DNA from: DASSKA01 sp035765755
GTDB lineage: Bacteria > Actinomycetota > Actinomycetes > Propionibacteriales > Nocardioidaceae
Direction of reading: 5' to 3'
NCBI GenBank assembly: GCA_035765755.1
Contig: DASTWW010000102.1
Span: 1-25,780 of the forward strand
Length of the DNA: 25,780 nt
In this document: piece after piece, positions 1-6,392 of the stretch
Numbering within the stretch: position 1 is the first letter of the stretch
How the letters are laid out: every line of letters begins with the position of its first letter
Translations under genes and position numbers: made by a program
Notes under the pieces: generated by a model
What the model was told of the DNA's origin: nothing
Databases searched by the model: none
The model's input: only the letters and a program-made list of their open reading frames with translations

Positions 1-801
1 GTACGCCGCGGTGTGCGAGAGCACCCCGAAGTACGACGCGCCCATGGACACCAGCTCGGGGAAGCCGGTCACGTCGTCGGCGGCGCCCGGCCCGGCGACC
101 GCGACGGCGGCCTTCAGGCCGGCCAGGTTCCAGGCCTTGGACGCGGACAGCAGCACCACGGCGTCGTCGTCGACCGACAGGTACGGCACGAACGCCCCGT
201 CGTAGGTCAGCGGCCCGTGGATCTCGTCGACGACCACCCGCACGCCGTACTCCTGCGCCAGCCCGGCGACGGCCCGCAGCTCCTCGGCGGTGTGCACGGT
301 GCCGGTCGGGTTGTGCGGGCTGCAGAGCAGGTACGACGTGCGGGCGGGCCGGGCCTCGGCGAAGGCTCGTTCCAGGGCGGCCAGGTCCAGACGCCCCTGT
401 GCCAGGGGAGCCTCGACGACGCGGCGGCCGGTGTGGGCGAGGTACTCGTAGTAGGGCGGGTACACCGGCGGGTTGATCACCACCACCTCCGCGCGCTGCG
501 CGTGCAGCACCTCCATCGCACCCTGCATCACGTCCGGCACGACGCGGGCCAGGTCGGTGTCGAAGGCCCAGTCCCAGCGGGTCTTGGCGAAGCCGGCCGC
601 CGCCTCGACATACACCTCCGGGTCGGGGTAACCGGTGTCGCCGCTGGCGATCGCCGTCTCGAGGGCCGCGCGCACCGGGTCGGCCAGCAGGGTGTCCATC
701 TCGGCGACCCACAGCGGGAGCACGTCGTCGGGGTAGGCGCGCCACTTCTCGCTGCCGCGGGTCCGGAGGTCGGCGAGGCTGAGCTGACGGAGCGGGTTCA
801 T
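1..801 (-). CDS. MalY/PatB-type PLP aminotransferase / C-S beta-lyase (3' end outside window)
   Basis: Fold-type I, pyridoxal-phosphate enzyme of the MalY/PatB class, which usually cleaves C-S bonds of cystathionine-like substrates or transaminates. The visible 267 residues start MNPLRQLSLADL and continue through PLWVAEMD, GDTGYPDP, the cofactor-site stretch NPTGTVH (about residues 164-170), VVDEIHGPL (190-198) and the Schiff-base loop SASKAWNLAGLK, in which Lys222 should hold PLP. The family is about 380-400 residues, so roughly the last third is missing beyond position 1. The ATG was chosen because TAGGTT lies 7 nt upstream, the arrangement of a leaderless promoter, and no Shine-Dalgarno is present. 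The gene follows fur by 27 bp on the same strand and may also be read from it. The exact substrate cannot be told from sequence. Confidence 0.9.
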   Translation of the reverse strand, partial: MNPLRQLSLADLRTRGSEKWRAYPDDVLPLWVAEMDTLLADPVRAALETAIASGDTGYPDPEVYVEAAAGFAKTRWDWAFDTDLARVVPDVMQGAMEVLHAQRAEVVVINPPVYPPYYEYLAHTGRRVVEAPLAQGRLDLAALERAFAEARPARTSYLLCSPHNPTGTVHTAEELRAVAGLAQEYGVRVVVDEIHGPLTYDGAFVPYLSVDDDAVVLLSASKAWNLAGLKAAVAVAGPGAADDVTGFPELVSMGASYFGVLSHTAAY

Positions 802-808
802 GGGTCCG

Positions 809-814
809 AACCTA
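809..814 (-). promoter_or_regulatory. -10 box of leaderless aminotransferase promoter
   Basis: TAGGTT fits TANNNT and is 7 nt before the ATG at 801, so transcription should begin at or beside the start codon. No Shine-Dalgarno sequence is present, which agrees with a leaderless mRNA. Confidence 0.5.
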
Positions 815-828
815 GCGCCGAGCCCCGG

Positions 829-1257
829 TCAGCCGGCGCAGCCGCCGCAGTGGCCGAACACGGTCAGGTGTCCGACGTCGGTGCGGAAGCCGAACCTCTG
901 CTCGAGGGTCTTGGTGAGCGGGGCGACGTCGTCGGGGGTGGCCTCGACGACCTTGCCGCAGCCGCGGCAGACCAGGTGGGCGTGGTCGGGGGCGGCAGTG
1001 GAGTGGTACGTCGGAGCGCGGTCGGTGAGGTGCGCGTGGCGGACCAGGCCGAGCTCCTCGAGCAGCTCCAGGGTCCGGTAGACCGTGGACAGGTTGACCG
1101 CGCTGGACCGGGCGCGGATCTCGGCGTGCACCTCGTCGGGGGTGGCGTGGCCGAGCCGCTCCACCGCGTGCAGCACGAGCTCGCGCTGCGGGGTGAGCCG
1201 GTACCCCTTCTCGCGCAGCCGGGCCTGCCACTCCTGCTGGTTGTCGGTGCGGCTCAC
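829..1257 (-). CDS. Fur-family metal-dependent repressor
   Basis: 142-residue ferric-uptake-type regulator. The winged-helix DNA-binding half includes GYRLTPQRELVL (about 18-29) and the recognition helix NLSTVYRTLELLEELGLV (55-72). The dimerisation and metal half carries HAHLVCRGC (Cys97, Cys100) and FGHCGGC (Cys137, Cys140), the two CxxC pairs of a structural zinc site, plus a His-rich segment around 85-94. Fur, Zur, PerR and Nur members cannot be separated on these residues. The GTG start overlaps the stop of the upstream EamA gene (GTGA), and TAGACT lies 7 nt before it, so the gene may be coupled to EamA and also have its own leaderless promoter. No ATG occurs before the conserved region. 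In many actinobacteria this Fur neighbours a nitrobindin-like gene, ygfZ and dtd; ygfZ is absent from this window. Confidence 0.9.
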   Translation of the reverse strand: MSRTDNQQEWQARLREKGYRLTPQRELVLHAVERLGHATPDEVHAEIRARSSAVNLSTVYRTLELLEELGLVRHAHLTDRAPTYHSTAAPDHAHLVCRGCGKVVEATPDDVAPLTKTLEQRFGFRTDVGHLTVFGHCGGCAG

Positions 1258-2237
1258 CTTCCCGAGTCTAGGACCGGCTCCGTCGTACCGATATCGGTAC
1301 GCGAGGCGCGACGTACAGGTCGCGTTTTCGACACGATGTCGGTACGACGGGTGAGCACGTTGTTGCCGACCAGCGCGGTGATCGTGACCGCGACACCGAC
1401 CAGCTGGACCGGGTGCGGCAGCCGGCCGAGGCAGGCCTCGATGGCGAACGTGGTCAGCGGCACCAGGTTGATGAACAGCACCCCGTCCTGCGCGCCGAGG
1501 GTCCGCATCGCCGCGTTCCAGCACAGCACCGCGACGACGGCGGCGATGAGGGTGACGTACGCCAGCTGCCACCAGGCCGCCGCCACGTCGCCGGGCGTGG
1601 GCACGCTCAGCCAGCCGGCGCCGGTGCACACCCCGGCGACCCCGAAGATGACCACGCTGCCGGCCGCCGAGCTGACCGCGGTGTAGCGCAGCGCCGACCA
1701 GTCCGGGACGGAGGCGGCTCCGGTGGTGTACACCACCCAGCACGCCGCGCCGAGGAAGGTCAGCAGGTCGCCCCAGCCGCCGTGGCCCAGCCCGGAGAGG
1801 TGCCCGTCGGTGAGCACCAGCCCGACGCCGAGCAGGGCGACCCCGCTCGACCACCAGGTCGCCGCGCGCGGGCGCACGTGGCTGCGGGCCCAGAGCACGA
1901 ACGCGGTGATCAGCGGCATCGTCGAGACGATCAGCGCGGCCGCCTGCGGGGTGGTCCGGGTCAGCCCGACGTAGGCGAGCAGGTTGAAGCCGGCGAAGCC
2001 GACGCTGCCCAGCACGGCGACCCGGGGCCAGGCCCGGTCCGGCCGGAAGGCGCGGCGGCCCTCGACCAGGCCGAGCAGGGCCAGGAAGATCAGGCTGGCG
2101 AGTCCGTACCGCAGCGCGGTCAGCCAGACCGGGTCCAGGTGCGCGAACGCCTGCTTGCCGACGACGAACTGGCCGCCCCAGGCGGTGGTGGTGACCACCG
2201 CCGCGGCGGCGCCGAGGGCGCGGGATCGGGGGTGCAT
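1254..2237 (-). CDS. EamA-family (DMT) transporter with repeat-derived C-terminal tail
   Basis: 327-residue inner-membrane protein of the drug/metabolite transporter superfamily, likely an exporter of unknown substrate. About ten hydrophobic segments form two EamA halves. Typical motifs are TTAWGGQFVVGK near the N-terminus, LRYGLASLIFLALL, the end-of-half-one stretch TTPQAAALIVSTMPLITAF, and LGAQDGVLFINLVPL in half two. The ATG is preceded by AAGGAG at good spacing. The fold should end at about VGNNVLTRR; the following 30 or so residues (RRTDIVSKTR and onward) are hydrophilic, Arg-rich and encoded by the 71-bp repeat at 1280-1350. This suggests that insertion of the element removed the original stop. 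The stop overlaps the fur start. It is divergent from the glxA-like regulator, which may control it. Confidence 0.88.
   Translation of the reverse strand: MHPRSRALGAAAAVVTTTAWGGQFVVGKQAFAHLDPVWLTALRYGLASLIFLALLGLVEGRRAFRPDRAWPRVAVLGSVGFAGFNLLAYVGLTRTTPQAAALIVSTMPLITAFVLWARSHVRPRAATWWSSGVALLGVGLVLTDGHLSGLGHGGWGDLLTFLGAACWVVYTTGAASVPDWSALRYTAVSSAAGSVVIFGVAGVCTGAGWLSVPTPGDVAAAWWQLAYVTLIAAVVAVLCWNAAMRTLGAQDGVLFINLVPLTTFAIEACLGRLPHPVQLVGVAVTITALVGNNVLTRRTDIVSKTRPVRRASRTDIGTTEPVLDSGR
1265..1270 (-). promoter_or_regulatory. -10 box of leaderless fur promoter
   Basis: TAGACT followed by 7 nt and then the GTG start of fur. The -35 position falls inside the 18-bp palindrome CGTACCGATATCGGTACG (1284-1301) at the end of the repeat element, so the element may supply or block this promoter. 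Confidence 0.5.
1280..1350. repeat. MITE-like 71-bp element, copy A
   Basis: The segment begins CCGTCGTACCGA and ends TCGGTACGACGG, perfect 12-bp terminal inverted repeats. Its left end is the 18-bp palindrome CGTACCGATATCGGTACG, and the centre holds a second inverted pair (GCGAC...GTCGC). The last 47 bp match copy B at 37 of 47 positions without gaps. It lies inside the 3' end of the EamA gene, and no transposase is encoded in it. Confidence 0.75.
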
Positions 2238-2294
2238 GGGTCTCCTTCGCGATCGGGGAGCCTCCAGCGTCGGGCCGGCCGGGTGGTCCGGACA

Positions 2295-2377
2295 GTGGCC
2301 CGCGGGTCAGGCACCGCTCGGATCAGGCCAGGCGCGACATGGTGGCCCGATCCGAGCGATGGTTGACCCACGGCCAC
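2295..2377. repeat. 83-bp interrupted palindrome in the eamA/glxA divergent gap
   Basis: Nested inverted arms share a centre near 2336: GTGGCC/GGCCAC, GGGTCA/TGACCC, CGCTCGGATC/GATCCGAGCG (2315-2324 with 2349-2358) and GGCCA/TGGCC. The inner arms form a 16-bp stem with one mismatch and a 12-nt loop. It lies upstream of both divergent genes, and there is no T-tract, so an operator is more likely than a terminator. Confidence 0.75.
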
Positions 2378-2401
2378 GCCCCGTCCGTCGTACCCGCTCC
2401 C

Positions 2402-2407
2402 TAGACT
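2402..2407 (+). promoter_or_regulatory. -10 box of the glxA-like gene
   Basis: TAGACT lies 43 bp before the ATG. No good -35 box is seen at 16-19 bp, which would fit a promoter needing an activator bound upstream, where the large palindrome is. Confidence 0.4.
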
Positions 2408-2433
2408 GGCGCCCGCGCGCTCGAGCGGGCGCC
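2408..2433 (+). promoter_or_regulatory. Hairpin in the glxA-like 5' leader
   Basis: Perfect 8-bp arms GGCGCCCG and CGGGCGCC with a 10-nt loop start right after the -10 box, at the expected 5' end of the transcript. It could stabilise the mRNA or act as a palindromic site over the start of transcription. Confidence 0.5.
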
Positions 2434-2450
2434 TGAGCCGAGGAGGGCCG

Positions 2451-3437
2451 ATGGCCACGATCGCGGTCGTCGCGGTGAACGAGACCCCGCTGTTCCACCT
2501 GTCGGTGCCGTGCGAGGTGTTCGGCGCGAACCGGAGCGAGGACGGAGTGCCGCGGCACGAGGTCCGGGTGGTCGCCGGCGAGCCCGGTCCGCTGCTGTCC
2601 AGCAGCGGGGTGGTGCTGCAGACGCCGTACGCCCTCGACGCGCTCGCCGACGCGGACCTGGTGGTGGTGCCCTGGTGGCGGCACTACGACGACGAGCAGC
2701 CGCCGGCCGCGCTGCTGGACGCGCTGCGGGCCGCGCACCGGCGCGGGGCGCGGGTGGCCGGGCTGTGCGGCGGCGCGTTCGTGCTCGCCGCGGCCGGGTT
2801 GCTCGACGGGCGGCGGGCCACCACGCACTGGATGTTCACCGACAAGCTGGCGCGGCAGTACCCAGCGGTGCGCGTGGAGCCGAAGGTGCTGTACGTCGAC
2901 GACGGGGACGTGCTGACCTCGGCCGGCACCGCCGCCGCGATCGACCTGTGCCTGCACCTGCTGCGCACCTCGGACGGCGCGGAGGTCGCCAACAAGGTGG
3001 CCCGGCGGATGGTGGTGCCGCCGCACCGCGCGGGTGGTCAGGCGCAGTACGTCGACGCCCCGGTGCCCGTGGTGCTGGACCGGGACCCGCTCGGGGAGGC
3101 GGTGCGGTTTGCGCTGGCCAACCTGGACAAGCCGCTGACCGTGGACGACCTGGCGGGTCAGGCGGCGATGAGCCGGCGCACGTTCACGCGGCAGTTCCGG
3201 GCCCGGATGGGCGCCAGCCCGCTGCAGTGGCTGCTCGCGCAGCGGACCATGCTGGCCCAGCGGCTGCTGGAGACGACCGACCTGCCGGTGGAGACGGTGG
3301 CGTACCGCAGCGGGTTCGGCTCGGCGGTCGCGCTGCGGGCGCAGTTCCAGCGGGCGCTGGGCACGTCGCCGCGGGAGTACCGGATGACGTTCTCCCGGTC
3401 GGCGCCCGCGGCGCTGGAGTGCGCCGTCGCCCTCTGA
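2451..3437 (+). CDS. GlxA-family transcriptional regulator (DJ-1/PfpI + AraC HTH)
   Basis: 328-residue two-domain regulator. Residues about 3-185 form a DJ-1/PfpI class I glutamine-amidotransferase-like sensor domain; the elbow GLCGGAFVLAAAG carries Cys106 where that family has its nucleophile. Residues about 215-320 are an AraC/XylS DNA-binding domain with two helix-turn-helix units: VDDLAGQAAMSRRTFTRQFR, then the signature around VETVAYRSGFGSAVALRAQF and the ending GTSPREYR. The ATG follows GGAGG at good spacing. The ligand is unknown; family members respond to quaternary amines, amino acids or aldehydes. Its position, divergent from the EamA exporter across a large palindrome, suggests that it controls that exporter and itself. 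It ends 19 bp from the convergent nitrobindin-like gene, with no clear terminator. Confidence 0.92.
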   Translation: MATIAVVAVNETPLFHLSVPCEVFGANRSEDGVPRHEVRVVAGEPGPLLSSSGVVLQTPYALDALADADLVVVPWWRHYDDEQPPAALLDALRAAHRRGARVAGLCGGAFVLAAAGLLDGRRATTHWMFTDKLARQYPAVRVEPKVLYVDDGDVLTSAGTAAAIDLCLHLLRTSDGAEVANKVARRMVVPPHRAGGQAQYVDAPVPVVLDRDPLGEAVRFALANLDKPLTVDDLAGQAAMSRRTFTRQFRARMGASPLQWLLAQRTMLAQRLLETTDLPVETVAYRSGFGSAVALRAQFQRALGTSPREYRMTFSRSAPAALECAVAL

Positions 3438-3456
3438 GGGCGGGGTCGGCGGGCGG

Positions 3457-3951
3457 CTACTGGCGGACCAGCCGGGCCCAGAGGTGCGGCTGCAGCTCCT
3501 GGCTCATCGCCGCCATGTCGAAGGCCCACAGCAGGTCGCCCTCGACCAGCCCGTACATCCGGGTCCCTCCGACGTACTCCTTGGCGGTCTTGGTGCGCAC
3601 CACGGCGTCGGTGGACATCTCGATCTTGGCGCTGTCGGCCTGGCCGTACCACACCTCGACGAACCCGGTGTGGTGCGCGATCAGCCACTCCAGCGAGCCG
3701 TCCGCCTTGGGGCGCAGGAAGCCGGTCTCGATCGCGGAGTCGCGCAGCTTCTCGCCGTTCTCGTCGACGATCCAGGCACGGCTCATGTAGTGGAAAAACG
3801 GCCGGCCGTCGTGGGTGAAGATCATCTCCTGCCCGAACGCGAACCCGTCGATGGTCGGGTAGTCGCCGTGCCCGTTGCCGGCCCAGGTCCCGAGCAGCCA
3901 GGCCACCGGCGCACAGTCCGGGTGGAGGTTCTGCGGGATCTCGAAGGGCAT
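3457..3951 (-). CDS. Nitrobindin-like heme-binding beta-barrel protein (FABP-like, DUF1794)
   Basis: 164-residue cytosolic beta-barrel of the nitrobindin family, whose mycobacterial members bind ferric heme and handle nitric oxide or peroxynitrite. The N-terminal family motif is LLGTWAGNGHGDYPTIDGF (about 18-36), followed by strands such as GQEMIFTHDGRPFFHYMSR. The C-terminal PHLWARLVRQ places a His at residue 156 of 164, where the family has the proximal heme ligand, so heme binding is likely retained. The ATG was chosen over a longer upstream reading frame because MPFEIPQNLHPDC matches family N-termini and because it overlaps the stop of the small membrane gene (TGATG), implying translational coupling. 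In mycobacteria the homologue Rv0813c lies beside the sseC-cysA block, which is also found about 4 kb away here. Confidence 0.9.
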   Translation of the reverse strand: MPFEIPQNLHPDCAPVAWLLGTWAGNGHGDYPTIDGFAFGQEMIFTHDGRPFFHYMSRAWIVDENGEKLRDSAIETGFLRPKADGSLEWLIAHHTGFVEVWYGQADSAKIEMSTDAVVRTKTAKEYVGGTRMYGLVEGDLLWAFDMAAMSQELQPHLWARLVRQ

Positions 3952-4049
3952 CAGTTGTCGGCGTTCATCAGCTTGTACAGCACGACCAGCGCGACGAAGC
4001 CGGTCAGGAGCACGACGAGGCACATCAGGGTGATGAAGAGGGCTTCCAT
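3951..4049 (-). CDS. 32-residue single-span membrane peptide coupled to nitrobindin-like gene
   Basis: Encodes MEALFITLMCLVVLLTGFVA and twelve more residues ending MNADN. Residues about 4-27 form one hydrophobic helix; the tail is short and polar. Three points support a real gene: the stop overlaps the nitrobindin ATG (TGATG); TAGACT lies 8 nt before the ATG, giving a leaderless or nearly leaderless start; and the composition is that of a membrane helix, not of shadow reading frames. No Shine-Dalgarno is present. Function is unknown. It may anchor or recruit the downstream heme protein, or exist mainly to couple translation. The ATG at the first Met is the only sensible start. Confidence 0.65.
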   Translation of the reverse strand: MEALFITLMCLVVLLTGFVALVVLYKLMNADN

Positions 4050-4057
4050 GATGGAGG

Positions 4058-4063
4058 AGTCTA
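4058..4063 (-). promoter_or_regulatory. -10 box of small peptide / nitrobindin operon
   Basis: TAGACT is 8 nt before the ATG of the 32-residue peptide, so the mRNA should begin at or just before that codon. A GTCGTAC motif copy (4078-4084) lies 14 bp further upstream, near the -35 position. Confidence 0.5.
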
Positions 4064-4114
4064 TCCGTGAGGCAGGGGTACGACGTGCGGGCGGCGGTGT
4101 CGAACCGATCACCC

Positions 4115-4957
4115 TCAGCGGGGCTTGATGGCCAGCAGCTCCCGCGCCTCGTCGGGGCTCATCGGGGTGCGCTGGGCCATCCGCCCGATCTCGGCCGCCC
4201 GGGACACCAGCTGCTCGTTGTGCTCGACGGGGACGCCGCGGGCCAGGGTGAGCACGTCCTCCATGCCCACGCGCAGGTGGCCACCCTTGGACAGCGAGGC
4301 CAGGATCACGTTCAGCGTGGACCGGCCGATGCCGGTGGCGGACCAGGACGTGACCGCGTCCGGCAGGGCGGCCACCGCGGCGACCAGCGCGTCCGTCGTA
4401 CCGGGCATGCCGCCGGGCACGTTCATCACCAGGTCGCAGTGCACGCGACCGCCGTAGGGCGGGCCGTACTTGTCCAGCAGCCGGTGCAGCGCGTGCACGT
4501 GCCCGAGGTCGAACAGCTCGAACTCGGGGACGACCCGTCGCTCCTGGGTGAGCTGGTACAGCTCGGTGATGAACGGCCACGGGTTGGAGAACACGTCGTC
4601 GCCGAAGTTCGTGGTGCCCATGGTCAGGCTGCAGGAGTCCGGCTGCGCGTCGAGCACCTTCAGCCGCTTGTCGAGCGGGTCGTGCACGGAGCCGCCGGTG
4701 GACAGCTGGACGACCAGGTCGGTCTGCTCGTGCAGCGCCTCCACGGTCGCCTTCAGCCGGCCCTGGTCGAGGGTGGGCTTGTGCTCGGCGTCGCGGATGT
4801 GCACGTGGATCATCGCCGCGCCGGCGGCCTGGCAGCGCTTCGCGGTGTCGACCAGCTCCTCCAGCGTGGTGGGCAGCTGGGGGCAGTCCTCCTTGGCGGT
4901 CTCCGCCCCGGTGGGCGCGACGGTGATCAGCAGGTCCCCGGCGGTCGCAGAGCTCAT
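4115..4957 (-). CDS. BKACE-family beta-keto acid cleavage enzyme (DUF849)
   Basis: 280-residue enzyme of the 3-keto-5-aminohexanoate cleavage family: TIM barrels that condense a beta-keto acid with acetyl-CoA to give acetoacetate and a CoA thioester, using a divalent metal. Visible hallmarks are the N-terminal strand LLITVAPTGAE (9-19), the metal-binding AAMIHVHIRD with His51 and His53, LVVQLSTGG, LTMGTTNFGDDVFSN, and HCDLVMNVPGGMPG in the later barrel. Length agrees with the family (270-310). The ATG at MSSATAG was preferred over a frame starting 63 bp upstream, whose extra residues are low-complexity; no clear Shine-Dalgarno exists, and a CAGTCT box 17 nt upstream could drive a very short leader. 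The substrate cannot be assigned. It stands alone, 65 bp upstream of the small peptide gene, and no partner CoA-transferase is present. Confidence 0.88.
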   Translation of the reverse strand: MSSATAGDLLITVAPTGAETAKEDCPQLPTTLEELVDTAKRCQAAGAAMIHVHIRDAEHKPTLDQGRLKATVEALHEQTDLVVQLSTGGSVHDPLDKRLKVLDAQPDSCSLTMGTTNFGDDVFSNPWPFITELYQLTQERRVVPEFELFDLGHVHALHRLLDKYGPPYGGRVHCDLVMNVPGGMPGTTDALVAAVAALPDAVTSWSATGIGRSTLNVILASLSKGGHLRVGMEDVLTLARGVPVEHNEQLVSRAAEIGRMAQRTPMSPDEARELLAIKPR

Positions 4958-5055
4958 GGCGTCATCGTGCCAGACTGCGCGGGTGGTCCCGCGGGGAGTC
5001 GGGCCGGGCCTGCGGGTCATCCTGCGGGGGTCGTCGCGCTGACAGGAGTGGATCG

Positions 5056-5487
5056 TTGAGAGCCGTCGTGCAACGGGTGCTGTCCGCGTCGGTGAGTGTG
5101 GACGGGCAGGTCGTCGGGGCGATCGAGAAGGCCGGGCTGCTGGTCCTGCTCGGGGTGACGCACTCCGACGGACCGCGGGAGGTCTCGTGGATGGCGCGCA
5201 AGATCTGGTCGCTGCGGATCCTGCGGGACGAGCAGTCCGCGTCGGAGGTGGACGCGCCGATCCTGGTGGTCAGCCAGTTCACGTTGTACGGCGACGCGCG
5301 CAAGGGGCGCCGGCCCACCTGGAACGCGGCCGCGCCCGGGCCGGTGTCGGAGCCCGTGTACGACGAGGTGTGCGCGGCCCTGGAGGGTCTCGGCGCCACG
5401 GTGGCGCGGGGTGTGTTCGGGGCGGACATGGTGGTCGCCTCGGAGAACGACGGGCCGGTCACCCTGGTCCTGGACAGCCCTTCCTGA
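5056..5487 (+). CDS. dtd: D-aminoacyl-tRNA deacylase
   Basis: 143-residue homodimeric enzyme that hydrolyses D-aminoacyl (and glycyl-tRNA-Ala) esters and so keeps D-residues out of protein. The N-terminus MRAVVQRVLSASVSVDG is typical. The catalytic loop SQFTLYGDARKGRRP carries Ser73, Gln74, Phe75 and Thr76, and the chirality-checking Gly-cisPro appears as NDGPVTLVLDS (Gly133-Pro134). Length matches the family exactly. The start is TTG, supported by an AGGAG-type site 8 nt upstream (caggagtggatcg) and by the invariant MRAVVQRV start. It is divergent from the BKACE gene (98 bp between starts). The following intergenic region carries repeat copy B. Confidence 0.95.
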   Translation: MRAVVQRVLSASVSVDGQVVGAIEKAGLLVLLGVTHSDGPREVSWMARKIWSLRILRDEQSASEVDAPILVVSQFTLYGDARKGRRPTWNAAAPGPVSEPVYDEVCAALEGLGATVARGVFGADMVVASENDGPVTLVLDSPS

Positions 5488-5497
5488 CCCCGCGTCT

Positions 5498-5564
5498 CCG
5501 ACACGACATCGGTACGCCAACCGCGACGGATAGGTCGCGTTAGCGACACGACATCGGTAAGACG
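5498..5564. repeat. MITE-like element, copy B
   Basis: The 16-bp sequence CGACACGACATCGGTA occurs twice in direct orientation (5499-5514 and 5544-5559), flanking a central inverted pair (CGCGAC...GTCGCG). From ATCGGTACGC onward it aligns without gaps to copy A, at 37 of 47 following positions. The terminal GTCGTAC ends of copy A are degraded here. It lies 10 bp after the dtd stop and upstream of the first secreted paralogue. Confidence 0.75.
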
Positions 5565-5575
5565 TCGCCCGGTTT

Positions 5576-5606
5576 TCCGGACAAATCGGACCCTTGGGTC
5601 TAGCCT
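5576..5606 (+). promoter_or_regulatory. Promoter of first secreted paralogue
   Basis: TAGCCT (5601-5606) is the -10 candidate, with TCCGGAC 19 bp upstream. The same pair, TTTYTCCGGAC and TAGYCTGAG, recurs before the second paralogue, which is the main support. It predicts a leader of about 80 nt. Confidence 0.45.
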
Positions 5607-5691
5607 GAGTGCGCTTGCCTGCACATAGCAACCGCTGGCTCCTCGGAACGACCGCCCGGGGCGCAACGATCACCTGCACAGGGGGACAGCC

Positions 5692-6273
5692 ATGACCAGG
5701 TTCCGCCGAGCCGCCACCATCGCGGCCGCCACGTCCGTCGTACTCCTCGGCACCGCGGCCGCGGCCTCCGCGCAGACGCTCTCGCTGCGCGACGCCCGGC
5801 ACGACGTCTGGAAGACCACCGACGGGCAGACCTTCACCGCGGCTCCGACCGCGAACCGCGCGGACGTGACTACGGTCCGGGCGAGGTACTCGCGCAAGAA
5901 CCTGGTGATCACCCAGCACTTCACGAAGCTCGACAAGGTGGGCTCCGGGGACGTGTACACCATCGCGTTGCGCACCAACGCCCACCTGCGTCGGCTGGTG
6001 TTCGTCCAGGCGGTCAACGTCAACTGGGCCGGCCACGCGTGGATGGACAACGCGCGGAAGAAGCCGGTGGCGTGCACGGTGGGCGAGCACATCAGCTACG
6101 CGCGCAACACGGTCCGGGTGACGGTGCCCGCAACCTGCCTGCAGTCGCCGCGCTGGGTGCAGTTCACCGCCTTCGACCTGCACATCGCGTCCGCCAACCT
6201 GTTCTACGGCGACAACCCGATGAACACGCAGGCCGAGCCGAAGGCGTGGAGCCCGCGGCTGCACAAGGGCTGA
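5692..6273 (+). CDS. Secreted protein, first of two tandem paralogues
   Basis: 193 residues. The Sec signal peptide has a basic start (MTRFRRAATIAAAT), a hydrophobic core SVVLLGTAAAA and a probable cleavage after ASA, giving a mature chain of about 165 residues. No lipobox, anchor or catalytic motif was recognised. The mature part has alternating beta-strand-like segments (VTTVRARYSRKNLVITQHFTK) and two cysteines (VACTVGE and ATCLQSP) that could form a disulfide outside the cell. The ATG follows AGGGGGAC at good spacing. It is clearly homologous along its length to the next gene (SLRDARHDVW vs RIRDAQHDMW; DNPMN..AEPKAWSPRL vs DNPHN..ASYRGWSPRV). Function is unknown; a beta-sandwich fold is a guess. 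Confidence 0.8.
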   Translation: MTRFRRAATIAAATSVVLLGTAAAASAQTLSLRDARHDVWKTTDGQTFTAAPTANRADVTTVRARYSRKNLVITQHFTKLDKVGSGDVYTIALRTNAHLRRLVFVQAVNVNWAGHAWMDNARKKPVACTVGEHISYARNTVRVTVPATCLQSPRWVQFTAFDLHIASANLFYGDNPMNTQAEPKAWSPRLHKG

Positions 6274-6320
6274 GTACGACGGACGGGGCCGGTCGTTTCG
6301 AGACCACCGGCGGGCGTTTC

Positions 6321-6352
6321 TCCGGACGTCACCACGGCTGGTGGCCTAGTCT
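6321..6352 (+). promoter_or_regulatory. Promoter of second secreted paralogue
   Basis: TAGTCT (6347-6352) with TCCGGAC 20 bp upstream repeats the arrangement before the first paralogue, so the duplication seems to include the promoter. The predicted leader is about 35 nt. Confidence 0.45.
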
Positions 6353-6392
6353 GAGGCCGCCCATCCCGTCCCAGGCCCAGGGGGAGCTGCCC

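Noticed and set aside
13..1686. Very long plus-strand reading frame opposite the aminotransferase, fur and EamA genes
   Set aside because: Low-complexity Arg/Gly/Val-rich translation with no family features; it is the antisense shadow of three convincing minus-strand genes.
4962..5666. Minus-strand frame opposite dtd that reads through repeat copy B
   Set aside because: dtd on the plus strand is unambiguous; only the repeat-derived portion is of interest and it is treated as a repeat.
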